NCBI GenBank assembly: GCA_905197115.1
Contig: CAJJXN010000005.1
Span: 1-46,462 of the forward strand
DNA length: 46,462 bases
Direction of reading: 5' to 3'
Source of the DNA: an uncultured Bacillota bacterium
Lineage (GTDB): Bacteria; Bacillota_I; Bacilli_A; RFN20; CAG-631
The translations under genes were made by a program, and so were the position numbers. Below are positions 24,277 through 33,377 of this stretch, piece after piece. The notes under the pieces were generated by a model. It had not been told where the DNA came from and made no database searches. It saw only the letters and a program-made list of their open reading frames with translations. The first letter of the stretch is position 1. The number at the start of each line of letters is the position of its first letter.

Positions 24277-26499
24277 TTAATCTACGCCATTTTTAAGTTG
24301 TTTTTTTACGCGAATTGTATAAACAATGACAACAATTAAAATCATAACCGAAGCAGTTGTTCCAAATATCCAAAGCAATAATTCAGTATCTTCTAAAAAG
24401 TAAGGTTTATAAGTAATTTTATAAGAGGAAGAAACTTTTCCGGAAATATCAACAACTTTAATAGTGGTAATACCTTTTTTTAAGGTAATACTAAATTCAT
24501 CTGCATCTTCATTTAACGTGGTGACATATGTATTATCATTTAAAATATAACCAATCACATTTTCGCTTGTTTTAATATCTAATTTTTTCTTTCGAGTAAA
24601 ATATTCATTTTGATTTATTAAATCTTTGTTCATATTTAAAATATATGGTGGTGTGGTATCTATGCGAAACAAAAAGACATCAGAAGTATTTTTAGCAATG
24701 TCAATCGCTTGAACTTCATAAGTGCCATCTTCATTAAAGACATATTCTTTATCTTGAAGAAGAATAAAATCGCCTTTGAAATCTACACGATATGAAATTT
24801 GCACATCTTCATTATTGTCTGAAGCTTTTACATAAACAGAACTATCGACAATTTCGTTTGGTTTAACCGGAGTATTGTTGATTTTGTTTACTTGTAAAGT
24901 AGGAGCAATGCTATCTACAAAAAACGCAGAAGAAACTTTAAAAAATTCAATTTCTCTTAAATTCACTACTTTAATCCATAAATAATAAGTGCCATCTCCT
25001 TCTTTTAATTGAATCGTTTGAGAAGTATCAGACTCTTCCCATACAAGCGGTTTTTCTTTGTTTGTATGTGACCAGGCGTAAGTATATTTCTCAATTTTTG
25101 TATGATTAATATAAGCAATTTGTACATTTATTTGATAGGATTTTTGATAAACTTCACTACCAAGCGTAGATAAATGAATGATGGGAGGAAAGTTTTGAGT
25201 AATATCATTTGGGGTTAACACAAGTGAAATAGAATAATCTTCCCCGAGTTGTCCTGAACCATTGTCTCCCCAAGAATAAATTTCTCCTCGATTCGAAACA
25301 AGTAAACTATGTTTTTCTCCTAAGGCTAAAGTTTGTACGCTATCTTCAGTAGAAAAACCTATATTTTGATTCATTTTTTGGGGAATCGAAGTCGATATAT
25401 TATTTTTAATTCCAAGTTGCCCACTATTATTTTGTCCAAAGCTAAATAAATTTTGATTACTAGTTAAAGCAATTCCATGAAAAAATCCGCTGTAAATGTC
25501 GATGATTTTTTCGTTTGCTTCTAAATTAAAGTTTTTAGACATTTCATAAGGAGTACTTTTATCATTACCCGTATGAACGATAACGGCTTTATCTGCTAAT
25601 TGTCCATAGCCATTATAACCAAATCCATATAAGAAATTCAAATTGGTTAAAACATAACTATGAAAACTACCACACGCAATTTTAATTACTTTTTCTCCAT
25701 AAAAATCAAGCTTTTCTGGCTTGTATGCATTTATTCCTCGTTTATCATTTCCGAGTTGTCCGAAATTATTATTTCCCCACACAAAGACATTTCCAAGTTG
25801 TGTTAAAGCTAAGGCATGTGAAGAACCTACACAAATATCAATAATCTTTTCTTCATCAGCCAACTCAAAATTTTGAGTGATTTTAATCGGTGAAGTTTGA
25901 TAAATGTTTTCTGTTTGATCCAATCCAAGTTGCCCATTATTATTTTCGCCAAAAGTAAAGACATCTCCCTCTTTCGATAAAGCGACACTAAAATTAGAAC
26001 CGCCTTCAATTTTATGAATTATGTCACCAGGATTTAATTCAAATAAAGAAGTAATGTTGCTAGCTTGTTTTTTTAATTGTGAAGAATAGTTTAAATCTCC
26101 AACAAAATAAACTTCTCCACCATCTCCGAGTTGCCCTTGACCATCAAATCCAAAACTATATACTTCACCCATTTCAGTTAAGATAAAACTATGTTGATCT
26201 CCACTGCTAACCGATACGACTTTATCTTTTGCAGATAACTGAATTAAGTTGGATATATCAGAAGGATAGATTTTGCTAAAAGTTTCTATGTTGCTTTCGA
26301 GACTAATATCACCCCAAGTTCCCCAAGCAAAAATTTCACCATTATCGGTTTTCAATAAACTGTGATTTTTTCCACTTGAAACACTAAAAGTTTGTTTAAA
26401 AGGAATACTTTCTTCATTCGCTTGAACTTTTGAAATAGAGTTTTGAGAAACAAAGGGTAAAATTAAACCAAATAAGCATAAAAAAATCGTTTTTTTCAT
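24277..26499 (-). CDS. RCC1-repeat beta-propeller surface protein
   Basis: A 740-residue secreted protein. It has a signal peptide (cleavage likely after KVQA near residue 28), seven RCC1-type repeats (about 35-425) ending in motifs such as GQGQLG, NNNGQLG and NGSGQLG, enough for one seven-bladed propeller, an Ig-like beta region (about 440-695), and a single C-terminal membrane helix (about 705-728) with a basic tail. It is thus displayed outside the cell and anchored by its C terminus; there is no LPxTG motif. SD AGAGGTG (6 nt before) marks ATG 26499 rather than the frame start at 26532. Ligand unknown; bacterial RCC1 proteins are poorly characterised. Confidence 0.88.
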   Translation of the reverse strand: MKKTIFLCLFGLILPFVSQNSISKVQANEESIPFKQTFSVSSGKNHSLLKTDNGEIFAWGTWGDISLESNIETFSKIYPSDISNLIQLSAKDKVVSVSSGDQHSFILTEMGEVYSFGFDGQGQLGDGGEVYFVGDLNYSSQLKKQASNITSLFELNPGDIIHKIEGGSNFSVALSKEGDVFTFGENNNGQLGLDQTENIYQTSPIKITQNFELADEEKIIDICVGSSHALALTQLGNVFVWGNNNFGQLGNDKRGINAYKPEKLDFYGEKVIKIACGSFHSYVLTNLNFLYGFGYNGYGQLADKAVIVHTGNDKSTPYEMSKNFNLEANEKIIDIYSGFFHGIALTSNQNLFSFGQNNSGQLGIKNNISTSIPQKMNQNIGFSTEDSVQTLALGEKHSLLVSNRGEIYSWGDNGSGQLGEDYSISLVLTPNDITQNFPPIIHLSTLGSEVYQKSYQINVQIAYINHTKIEKYTYAWSHTNKEKPLVWEESDTSQTIQLKEGDGTYYLWIKVVNLREIEFFKVSSAFFVDSIAPTLQVNKINNTPVKPNEIVDSSVYVKASDNNEDVQISYRVDFKGDFILLQDKEYVFNEDGTYEVQAIDIAKNTSDVFLFRIDTTPPYILNMNKDLINQNEYFTRKKKLDIKTSENVIGYILNDNTYVTTLNEDADEFSITLKKGITTIKVVDISGKVSSSYKITYKPYFLEDTELLLWIFGTTASVMILIVVIVYTIRVKKQLKNGVD

Positions 26500-26525
26500 G
26501 AATATCACCTCTAATAGAGAAAGTA

Positions 26526-26554
26526 TATACACTTTAAAAAACGAATTTTGTCAA
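26526..26554 (-). promoter_or_regulatory. Promoter of the RCC1-protein gene
   Basis: On the minus strand TTGACA (26554-26549), 17 bp, TGTATA (26531-26526). Confidence 0.55.
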
Positions 26555-26577
26555 TTTAGATAGATTTGATTATTTTT

Positions 26578-27585
26578 TTAAAAATTTTCGAGATTATATG
26601 ACGCGAATGCACTTAAATCTAGGGAGAATTGTGTTTTATTTTGTAAAATTCGATAATAAGCACACATTCCTATCATGGCGGCATTATCTCCACACAAACT
26701 AAGCTTCGGTAAGATTAAATCAACTTTTTTAAAACGAGTTTGAATTAAGTTTTCTAATTTTTCTCTTAATTCTTGGTTTGCTGCTACTCCTCCTGCTGCA
26801 ACAAAAGTAGAAACAGGATAAGAGGCTAAGGCTAATTTTGTTTTATGAATTAAAATATCGGTTGCTACTTTTTGAAAAGAAGCAGCTATATCTTCTTTTT
26901 TAAATGGAATTTGTTTTTGATTTAGTTTATGAACTAAATTAATAACAGCTGATTTTAGACCACTAAATGAAAAATCTAAACTATTATCTTTTTTAGGTAA
27001 AGGAAGAGAATAGATAGCTTCTCCTTGATGAGCAAGTTTATCAATAATAGGTCCTCCAGGATAACCTAAGTCTAAAATGCGAGCCACTTTATCGTATGCT
27101 TCTCCTACAGCATCATCTAAAGTAGAACCAATGACTTTAAAAGATAATTCTTTTTCCATGTATACAAATTCAGTGTGACCACCAGAAACGACTAAAGCTA
27201 ATAAAGGATATTTAAAATCTTTTACAAATCGATTAGCATAAATATGTCCTGCTAAATGATGAATCGGAATTAAAGGTTTATTTAAAAGCAAAGATAAGGT
27301 TTTAGCGGCTTGCATTCCTACATGTAAAGAACCAATTAAACCCGGTCCTTGAGTGAAAGCAATATAATCGATTTCATCTAAACGTATTTTTGCAATTTCA
27401 AGTGCTTCTTTAATCACAAAAGTAATTTTTTCTACGTGTAAACGAGAAGCAAGTTCAGGCATTACGCCTCCATATTTATTGTGAAAAGCAATTTGAGATG
27501 AAACAACATTAGATAAAAGTTGGGTATTGTTTAAAATCGCAACACTTGTATCATCACAACTACTTTCGATGGCTAAAATAATCAT
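26578..27585 (-). CDS. tsaD: tRNA t6A37 threonylcarbamoyltransferase
   Basis: A 335-residue ASKHA-fold enzyme that, with TsaB and TsaE, transfers the threonylcarbamoyl group to A37 of ANN-decoding tRNAs. The metal-binding histidines are H110 and H114 in IHHLAGH, with AIESSCDDTS at the start and SGGHTEFV in the core. Length is typical. Its start overlaps rimI by 4 bp at the end of the tsaE-tsaB-rimI-tsaD operon. The threonylcarbamoyl-AMP synthase TsaC is not in the window. Confidence 0.96.
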   Translation of the reverse strand: MIILAIESSCDDTSVAILNNTQLLSNVVSSQIAFHNKYGGVMPELASRLHVEKITFVIKEALEIAKIRLDEIDYIAFTQGPGLIGSLHVGMQAAKTLSLLLNKPLIPIHHLAGHIYANRFVKDFKYPLLALVVSGGHTEFVYMEKELSFKVIGSTLDDAVGEAYDKVARILDLGYPGGPIIDKLAHQGEAIYSLPLPKKDNSLDFSFSGLKSAVINLVHKLNQKQIPFKKEDIAASFQKVATDILIHKTKLALASYPVSTFVAAGGVAANQELREKLENLIQTRFKKVDLILPKLSLCGDNAAMIGMCAYYRILQNKTQFSLDLSAFASYNLENF

Positions 27586-28022
27586 TTTATCAACTCCTTC
27601 ATCATTAAATAAGCATCTTCATGATTGTCATAATAATTTTTACGAATGCATTCAATATGAAAACCACATTTTTGATATAAATGAATGGCCGCCACATTGC
27701 TGACTCTTACTTCTAAAGTAATGACTTCACAATTGGCAAGTTTCACTCTTTTTTCCATATCTTGCATTAAAATATAAGATAATTTTTTTCCTTGAAAACG
27801 TTTAGCAATGGATACTTTTGTAACTTGAGCAGTTTCAAAAGTAATCCAGAATCCAATATAGCCAATAATTTGACTTTCATGTACCATTTTAAAATAATAA
27901 GCAAAAGGGTTTTCATTTAATTCATATAAAAAATCTTTTTCTTCCCAAGGCTTTATATAAAGTTCTTTTTCAAGCAAAAGAATAGAAGGTAAATCCTTTA
28001 AATTAAGAGGTTCAATTGTCAT
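27582..28022 (-). CDS. rimI: RimI-like GNAT N-acetyltransferase
   Basis: A 146-residue GNAT acetyltransferase. The acetyl-CoA site is within VSIAKRFQGKKLSYILM, and EVRVSNVAAIHLYQKCGF is the classic RimI C-terminal signature. RimI acetylates the N terminus of ribosomal protein bS18 in E. coli; the Bacillota homolog is regularly placed between tsaB and tsaD, as here. The spacing is 4 bp after tsaB and a 4-bp overlap with tsaD. Confidence 0.92.
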   Translation of the reverse strand: MTIEPLNLKDLPSILLLEKELYIKPWEEKDFLYELNENPFAYYFKMVHESQIIGYIGFWITFETAQVTKVSIAKRFQGKKLSYILMQDMEKRVKLANCEVITLEVRVSNVAAIHLYQKCGFHIECIRKNYYDNHEDAYLMMKELIK

Positions 28023-28026
28023 TATC

Positions 28027-28611
28027 TTAATCCTTTAAATAAATGGGAATTAAAGCATCCACATTTTCTACATAGGGGGTTATTTTGGCAATATCAATCA
28101 TATTTTGAATAATGTTTTGAGGAATACAATCTTCTTTATTGATTAAATGACCATCTAAAACAATTTCAAAATCTGAATAATCTTCTATCATTTTTTGAAT
28201 GTTTACAAGTGGTAAAACACATTCTTGAATTAAACTTTTGTGTTGTTTATAAATTCCTACATAAGCGCGATTAGCTTTTGCATCCAATAAAACGATACTA
28301 GGACGATTGCTTGCATAAGCATTTAAACTTGAAATGGCTTTTAAAGGAATTTGATGAATGGAAGCAAGTGTTTTAGCAATGCACATGCCAATGCGAATTC
28401 CCGTAAATGAACCTGGACCAATGGTTACGCACACTTCTTGTATATCTTTTAACTGAAGATGACAAGCGCGTAACGCTTTTTCTAAAATTGGAATCGTCAA
28501 TTCAGATTGTTTTTTTTCGGCAATTTCTTGGTAGTTAAAAAGAATTTCATCATTTTTGGTAATGCCAATACACAAAAATTTAGTCGAAGTATCAATATAA
28601 AGTTTATACAT
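28027..28611 (-). CDS. tsaB: tRNA t6A biosynthesis protein TsaB
   Basis: A 194-residue ASKHA-fold partner of TsaD in t6A synthesis. Seen: the N-terminal YIDTST and the conserved GPGSFTGIRIG, then VLLDAKANRAYVG. TsaB lacks catalytic activity and scaffolds TsaD and TsaE. The frame extends to a TTG at 28617, but SD GAAGGTG stands 7 nt before ATG 28611. It overlaps tsaE by 8 bp. Confidence 0.94.
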   Translation of the reverse strand: MYKLYIDTSTKFLCIGITKNDEILFNYQEIAEKKQSELTIPILEKALRACHLQLKDIQEVCVTIGPGSFTGIRIGMCIAKTLASIHQIPLKAISSLNAYASNRPSIVLLDAKANRAYVGIYKQHKSLIQECVLPLVNIQKMIEDYSDFEIVLDGHLINKEDCIPQNIIQNMIDIAKITPYVENVDALIPIYLKD

Positions 28612-29062
28612 TTGCAAACACCTTCTTTAAAACATCTTGATATTGTTTTCCATGTGCGATGAAAGAAAACTCTCTTTGATTTTTGCTTAGATATCGAATG
28701 TGAATAGAAAGATTTTCTTGAATTAATTCTTGATTTTTTAAATAATTACTCCATTCAATAAAAAGGAGATTGTCAGGATGAACAAACTCTTCTAATTCAT
28801 CAAAACTACTATTTTCAAGACGATAAGCATCTATATGAACAAGTAAATTTTGAGGTGAAAACGAATATGTTTTTAAAATAGTAAAAGTAGGACTTGTGAT
28901 ATTTTCTTGAATTCCTTTTGCTAAAGCAAATCCTTTTACAAAAGTGGTCTTACCAGCGCCTAAATCTCCATCAAGTAAAACAATACTGCCCATTGGAAGA
29001 TACGTTGCTAAAAGTTTTGCTAAATGATACGTATCATTTACAGTTTTACTTTTAAAAATCAT
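28604..29062 (-). CDS. tsaE: tRNA t6A biosynthesis ATPase TsaE
   Basis: A 152-residue P-loop ATPase that drives turnover of the TsaBD complex. Walker A is GDLGAGKTT (32-40); TSPTF and the HIDAYRL segment are family features, as is LLFIEWSNY near the Walker B region. A frame opens at GTG 29071, but SD AAGGAG overlaps it and precedes ATG 29062 by 8 nt. First gene of the operon. Confidence 0.95.
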   Translation of the reverse strand: MIFKSKTVNDTYHLAKLLATYLPMGSIVLLDGDLGAGKTTFVKGFALAKGIQENITSPTFTILKTYSFSPQNLLVHIDAYRLENSSFDELEEFVHPDNLLFIEWSNYLKNQELIQENLSIHIRYLSKNQREFSFIAHGKQYQDVLKKVFANV

Positions 29063-29088
29063 TTCAACCACTCCTTTAAAACATTCTT

Positions 29089-29118
29089 ATTTTAGCACAA
29101 AAAGAGTAAAAATGACAA
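29089..29118 (-). promoter_or_regulatory. Promoter of the tsaEB-rimI-tsaD operon
   Basis: On the minus strand TTGTCA (29118-29113), 18 bp, TAAAAT (29094-29089) preceded by TGC (extended -10). Confidence 0.65.
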
Positions 29119-29122
29119 TAAT

Positions 29123-29150
29123 TTGACAAGTTTTGTAATCCTTGTATAAT
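29123..29150 (+). promoter_or_regulatory. Promoter of the glycosyltransferase-acyltransferase operon
   Basis: TTGACA (29123-29128), 16 bp, TATAAT (29145-29150) preceded by TTG. It runs divergently from the tsaE promoter, only about 5 bp apart. Confidence 0.8.
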
Positions 29151-29206
29151 TATAAGTGATAATTAAATAAATTTAATTATCAAATTAAGCTTTGAGGGGA
29201 TTGAAG

Positions 29207-30391
29207 ATGAGTAAACCAAGAATTTTATTAACCTATATTGAATCAGGAATGGGTCATATCATGTCGATGAAGGCCATTGAAGATGGACTTACACCTTATT
29301 TAGATCGTGTGGAACTGATAAAATCGGAAATCATGAAAGAAGATCATAATGACACGATGATTCAATTTGAAAAATTTTTAATTAACCAAACCAAAAACAC
29401 CAACAAATCAAAAGTATATAGTCATACTGTTTTCTTTTTAATGAATGTTTTGGGAAAACAACATTTTATGCGCGTTTTGCATCATACTTTATTTAAAAAA
29501 GCGAGTGAAGCGACTATTCAAGCGATGTTAAAGTATCAACCAGATATGATTATTAGTACGCATTACTTTATTACTTTTTGCGCAATTGAATTAAAGAAAA
29601 AGTATTTACCAAATTTACAAGTAATTACTTATAATCCAGATAACAATGTTCATGTTTGGTGGGACAGCCGTTCGGATATATTCATTAATAATAATTCAGA
29701 TGCTTGTAATGAAGCCATTGCGAAAAGAAACTTTAATTATGATCAAATTCGTCAAGTGTTTTTTACTGCAAGGCAAGAAATTATTGATGCGAATTTAACC
29801 AAAGAAGAATATCGTCAAAATTATGGAATTGATAATCGTTTCACGGTTATTATTGCCGATGGTGCATATGCGAGTGGAAAAGCTAAAAAAGCTTGTAAAT
29901 CATTGTTAAAATCAAAAAATGCAATGAATATTTTGTTTGTAGCTGGAAAAAACGAAAAAATGTACCGTCGTTTTGAAAAAATATCAGCAAAATTAAAGCA
30001 AAAGAATTCAAAAATAAATTTAGTTCCATTACGCTTCCAACCAAAGATTTATGAACTTTATAAAGCAAGTGACTTATTTATTACAAAAGCAGGTCCAAAT
30101 GCTATTTTGGATTGTGTTTATATGAATACACCGATTTTAGTGGATTATTATGCTCATCCAATCGAAAAAGCATCTGCTAAATTATTTGTGGAAAAATTAG
30201 GCTGTGGAGTTTCTGTTTATAAAACGCGAAAAATCTGTAAAGTTGTAGACCATTTAATACAACATCCAGAAGAATTAAAACAATATCAATTAAATACACA
30301 AAAAATAGATAAGCATAAAAATGGTAGTGCTCAAATCGCAGAAATAATTATTGAAGAAGTAAAAAAGACAGGAAAGTATAATGAAGAATTA
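29207..30391 (+). CDS. MGDG synthase/UgtP-like glycolipid glycosyltransferase
   Basis: A protein of about 395 residues (stop at 30392-30394) with the GT28/GT-B layout of diacylglycerol glycosyltransferases such as UgtP and MGDG synthase. The N-terminal domain starts RILLTYIESGMGHIMSMKAI; the C-terminal donor domain contains VAGKNEKMYRR and the nucleotide-sugar signature FITKAGPNAILDCVYMNTPILV. Expected role: adding a hexose to diacylglycerol at the inner membrane face. A TTG at 29192 opens the frame, but SD GAGGGG (29195-29200) selects ATG 29207. Its end overlaps the acyltransferase gene by 14 bp. Confidence 0.87.
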
Positions 30392-31154
30392 TAAACCCAT
30401 TATTGAACAATTAGAAAAAGAACAAAAGTATGAAGAAAGTGTTGTTTCTCCCAATCCAAAACATTTTTCTTTGCCACCAGCAAATTATGTTTATTTACCA
30501 AAAAACATATTCTTTTTGGCGTTTTCTGGATTGATTAGGGGACTTGTATGGTTATTTGGACCCGTTTTAACTTTTTTTCTTTTTCATTTAAAAATTGAAG
30601 GCAAAAAGAATGTAAAAGAAATTAAAACAGGTGCAATTACCATTTGTAATCATGTATTACGTACAGATGCACCCTTAGTTGTAAGACAAGCCATTAAAAA
30701 ACATCGCTTTTATTGTACAGCTGCCCCAACAAATCATAAAAAAGGATTGGCAGGTATAATTTTAAAAGCAGGGGGCATTTTACCTTTTGGCGTGTGTGTT
30801 GAAACTTATCGAAGTCTTAACAATTGTATAAAAGAATTGCTTGATAAAAAGTGCTTTGTTCATTTTAATCCAGAGCAAGGAATGTGGCTAGGTTATGAAA
30901 AGCCGCGTCCTATGAAAAGTGGAGCATTTATCTATGCAATTAAAAATAATGTACCCATTTTGCCGACCTTTATTTGCTTTCGTCAACCAAATAAATGGGA
31001 AAAATTATGGAAAAGGAATTGTTTAGTAACATTAAAAGTGGGGAAACCAATCTATCCTGATACTTCCTTGCCAATTGCTCAAAGAAAAGAAAAAATGATG
31101 GCAGAAGCCAAAAAATATTGGGAAGATACGTATCAATCTTTTTATAAAGAATAA
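30381..31154 (+). CDS. PlsC-type (lyso)lipid acyltransferase
   Basis: A 257-residue PlsC-family acyltransferase. The catalytic motif is H91-x4-D96 in NHVLRTD; the acceptor-site motif, usually FPEGT, reads FNPEQG here (E165). A hydrophobic segment (about 42-70) probably anchors it, and the first 40 residues are an extra charged region. It is translationally coupled to the glycosyltransferase, which suggests that its acceptor may be a glycolipid or its precursor rather than only lysophosphatidic acid. That substrate is inference from context. Confidence 0.85.
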   Translation: MKNYKPIIEQLEKEQKYEESVVSPNPKHFSLPPANYVYLPKNIFFLAFSGLIRGLVWLFGPVLTFFLFHLKIEGKKNVKEIKTGAITICNHVLRTDAPLVVRQAIKKHRFYCTAAPTNHKKGLAGIILKAGGILPFGVCVETYRSLNNCIKELLDKKCFVHFNPEQGMWLGYEKPRPMKSGAFIYAIKNNVPILPTFICFRQPNKWEKLWKRNCLVTLKVGKPIYPDTSLPIAQRKEKMMAEAKKYWEDTYQSFYKE

Positions 31155-31189
31155 AAGCCTTTGAAATTTAATTCAAAGGCTTTTTGTTT
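31153..31189. terminator. Terminator after the acyltransferase gene
   Basis: AAAAGCCTTTGAA (31153-31165) pairs perfectly with TTCAAAGGCTTTT (31172-31184), then T-rich. It can also serve the converging lipoprotein gene. Confidence 0.88.
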
Positions 31190-31204
31190 TTAATATTTAT
31201 CTTT

Positions 31205-33133
31205 TTAAAATGAAGCAGTTGAATAAGGTTGACAGAAATAGAAGAAATATTCAAGTGTTCCATCGTATGTGGTTTTCCCAGCAATGAAACCATCAGCATC
31301 TACGCTACCATCGCCAAACATACCCATACTCATTGAATGCCAAGTTGTATAATCTAAAACAAAGATAACAGCATTTTCTAAACCTTCAACGGTAATAAGC
31401 ATATTATTATTTTCATCCATTTCTCCTTGACCTTTAATATGGATAGGAATTAAACAATTTAATTCATCATCGGTTAAATTAGCTAAATCACTTGCTGTAA
31501 TTTTTGTAAAATCAATTTCAGCATCTAAAGTGTCTTCTACATCAGTCATCGTATAATTTACAATTTGTTTTTGATTATTTTTAAAATAAACGTCGACAGT
31601 TCCTGTCACTTTTACTACTTTACCAATGCTATTATAAAATTCAGGTTCATCATAAATCGCTTTTTTACCTGTATAAACATAAATAGAGCCTGTTGCATCA
31701 CTAATAACAAAGCCACTATTTCCAATAGCCATAATTTTAGCAATTACTTCTACATTGCCACCTTTGTCTAAGTTTAATACATCGGCAATAGTTTGTGATT
31801 CACTTTCAAGCACTTGAATCGTGATAGGATAACTTGTTAAATTACCAATTTTAGCTACTACTTTGATAATTCCTGTTTGAATTCCTGTTAAGATGTTTCC
31901 TTCAATGGAAGCAAATTCATTTCCTTTAATAATTTCATAAGTAAGAGTTCCTTCAACGCCATCTGGAATAAAAGCATTTAAAGTAATTGATTTTCCAACA
32001 GATACGAATTTATCTTGAACATCAAGTCTTAATTTTGTATCATCTTTGCTGTCATTGTTAATTGTTGTTCCTTGACCTGCTAAGGTTACCGTGATTTGAC
32101 TTTGTTGGAAATAAGTAAATGTACTATTAATGGTTAAAATATCACCAACTTCAATATTTGCTTGATTCCAAGCGTTTTTAATTATAGAAGAAGATAAATC
32201 ATAGCGATCTGCTTTTAAAGTAAATTCTGTATTATCTATCTTCATATTAATAATGGCATTTTTATCATCATAAAGAGGAGATAAATCACCACTTACATAT
32301 TGCCCAGTAATACTGATTTGTTCACCATTACGATAAGGCGTTTTCATTAATTCTTTTAATTCTTCTTCTGTTTGAATCACTACTCGAGTAGGAGTTTCTA
32401 CGTCTGCATTAGAAGCATTTTTTACATAAGCTTCTGTTAAATATTGACCATCATAACCATTTAATTGAATGCCATATTGATTGTTTGTTAATTTAGCGTG
32501 TACTTTCACTTTGCTTCCAACAGGAACAGATCCTTGAACAAAAGCATCACTATTTGTATAGATAGCGTGAATATTATATACATAAATACCGGCTTCGCCA
32601 TCGCCAATATAGAATGAATTTCCGATAGAAGCAGTAACTATTCCTTCTGTCGTTACAAATTGGTTTTGTAACATGCTCACCATTGTTTTAATTTGTTTAA
32701 TGCTATAAACTTCTTCTACTTTTTCAGTAATAGTAAAAGTTAAACTTCCTTGATATTCTTCTGTCACAATTTCTAAAGTGACATTTCCTGGTTTTAATAA
32801 TTGAACAAAATACATTAAAATTGAAACTTTATCGTTTCCTTCTTTTATTGTAATTGGTAAACCTTTGATTTCTTCACCTTCTTCGTTTTTAACGATAAGT
32901 GTGATATCTTCACCAACTTCTGTAACTCCTTCATAAGTAATCGTTAATGTTTTCTTTTCGTCTTGTTGATTTCCACTTGAACTATTACTTACATTTGAAG
33001 AAATAGAAGTGTTTGATGTAGAATTGGAAATAGAAGAATTTGAAGTTGAATCCTTTTTACATCCAGCAAGAGTGGTTGAAAACAAACAAAAACTTAATAA
33101 ACTACCTAACAACCAAAATGTTTTCTTTTTCAT
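31205..33133 (-). CDS. Large OB-fold lipoprotein of unknown function
   Basis: A 642-residue lipoprotein: signal peptide with lipobox LAGC (C25), a Ser/Asn-rich linker (about 28-60), a beta-sandwich (about 60-135), then OB-fold-like modules at about 140-245, 270-360 and 445-550, with a Big-type Ig-like domain (about 370-440) between. The modules NQFVTTEGIVTAS...GNSFYIGDGEAGIYVY and NVEVIAKIMAIGNSGFVISDATGSIYVY resemble OB-folds found beside extracellular nucleases such as YhcR, but no nuclease domain is present. It may bind nucleic acid or glycan at the surface. A palindrome overlaps its -10 box. Confidence 0.78.
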   Translation of the reverse strand: MKKKTFWLLGSLLSFCLFSTTLAGCKKDSTSNSSISNSTSNTSISSNVSNSSSGNQQDEKKTLTITYEGVTEVGEDITLIVKNEEGEEIKGLPITIKEGNDKVSILMYFVQLLKPGNVTLEIVTEEYQGSLTFTITEKVEEVYSIKQIKTMVSMLQNQFVTTEGIVTASIGNSFYIGDGEAGIYVYNIHAIYTNSDAFVQGSVPVGSKVKVHAKLTNNQYGIQLNGYDGQYLTEAYVKNASNADVETPTRVVIQTEEELKELMKTPYRNGEQISITGQYVSGDLSPLYDDKNAIINMKIDNTEFTLKADRYDLSSSIIKNAWNQANIEVGDILTINSTFTYFQQSQITVTLAGQGTTINNDSKDDTKLRLDVQDKFVSVGKSITLNAFIPDGVEGTLTYEIIKGNEFASIEGNILTGIQTGIIKVVAKIGNLTSYPITIQVLESESQTIADVLNLDKGGNVEVIAKIMAIGNSGFVISDATGSIYVYTGKKAIYDEPEFYNSIGKVVKVTGTVDVYFKNNQKQIVNYTMTDVEDTLDAEIDFTKITASDLANLTDDELNCLIPIHIKGQGEMDENNNMLITVEGLENAVIFVLDYTTWHSMSMGMFGDGSVDADGFIAGKTTYDGTLEYFFYFCQPYSTASF

Positions 33134-33159
33134 GATTTATTTATCCTTTCTTTTACAAC

Positions 33160-33194
33160 GTTCATATTTTAATATGAACTTAACTTTTTTACAA
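33160..33194 (-). promoter_or_regulatory. Promoter with 9-2-9 palindrome for the OB-fold lipoprotein
   Basis: On the minus strand TTGTAA (33194-33189), 17 bp, TAAAAT (33171-33166). A perfect palindrome, GTTCATATT (33160-33168), TT, AATATGAAC (33171-33179), covers the -10 box. It looks like a repressor operator. Confidence 0.65.
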
Positions 33195-33316
33195 CTCATA
33201 TTTTTACAAAAATTGACAATTAAAAAAAAGAATGATTTTTTCATTAAAAAATGGACTTTTTTGAGTTATAACTGATATTTTAACACTTTCGTTTGCATAA
33301 AAAGAAAAAAGAAATA

Positions 33317-33345
33317 TTGCATAATGTGAAAAAATGTGCTATAAT
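33317..33345 (+). promoter_or_regulatory. Promoter of the tandem lipoprotein genes
   Basis: TTGCAT (33317-33322), 17 bp, TATAAT (33340-33345) preceded by TGC (extended -10). SD AAAGGAG follows before ATG 33378. Confidence 0.75.
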
Positions 33346-33377
33346 TCACACAATTTTTATAAAGGAGAAAAAGAATT

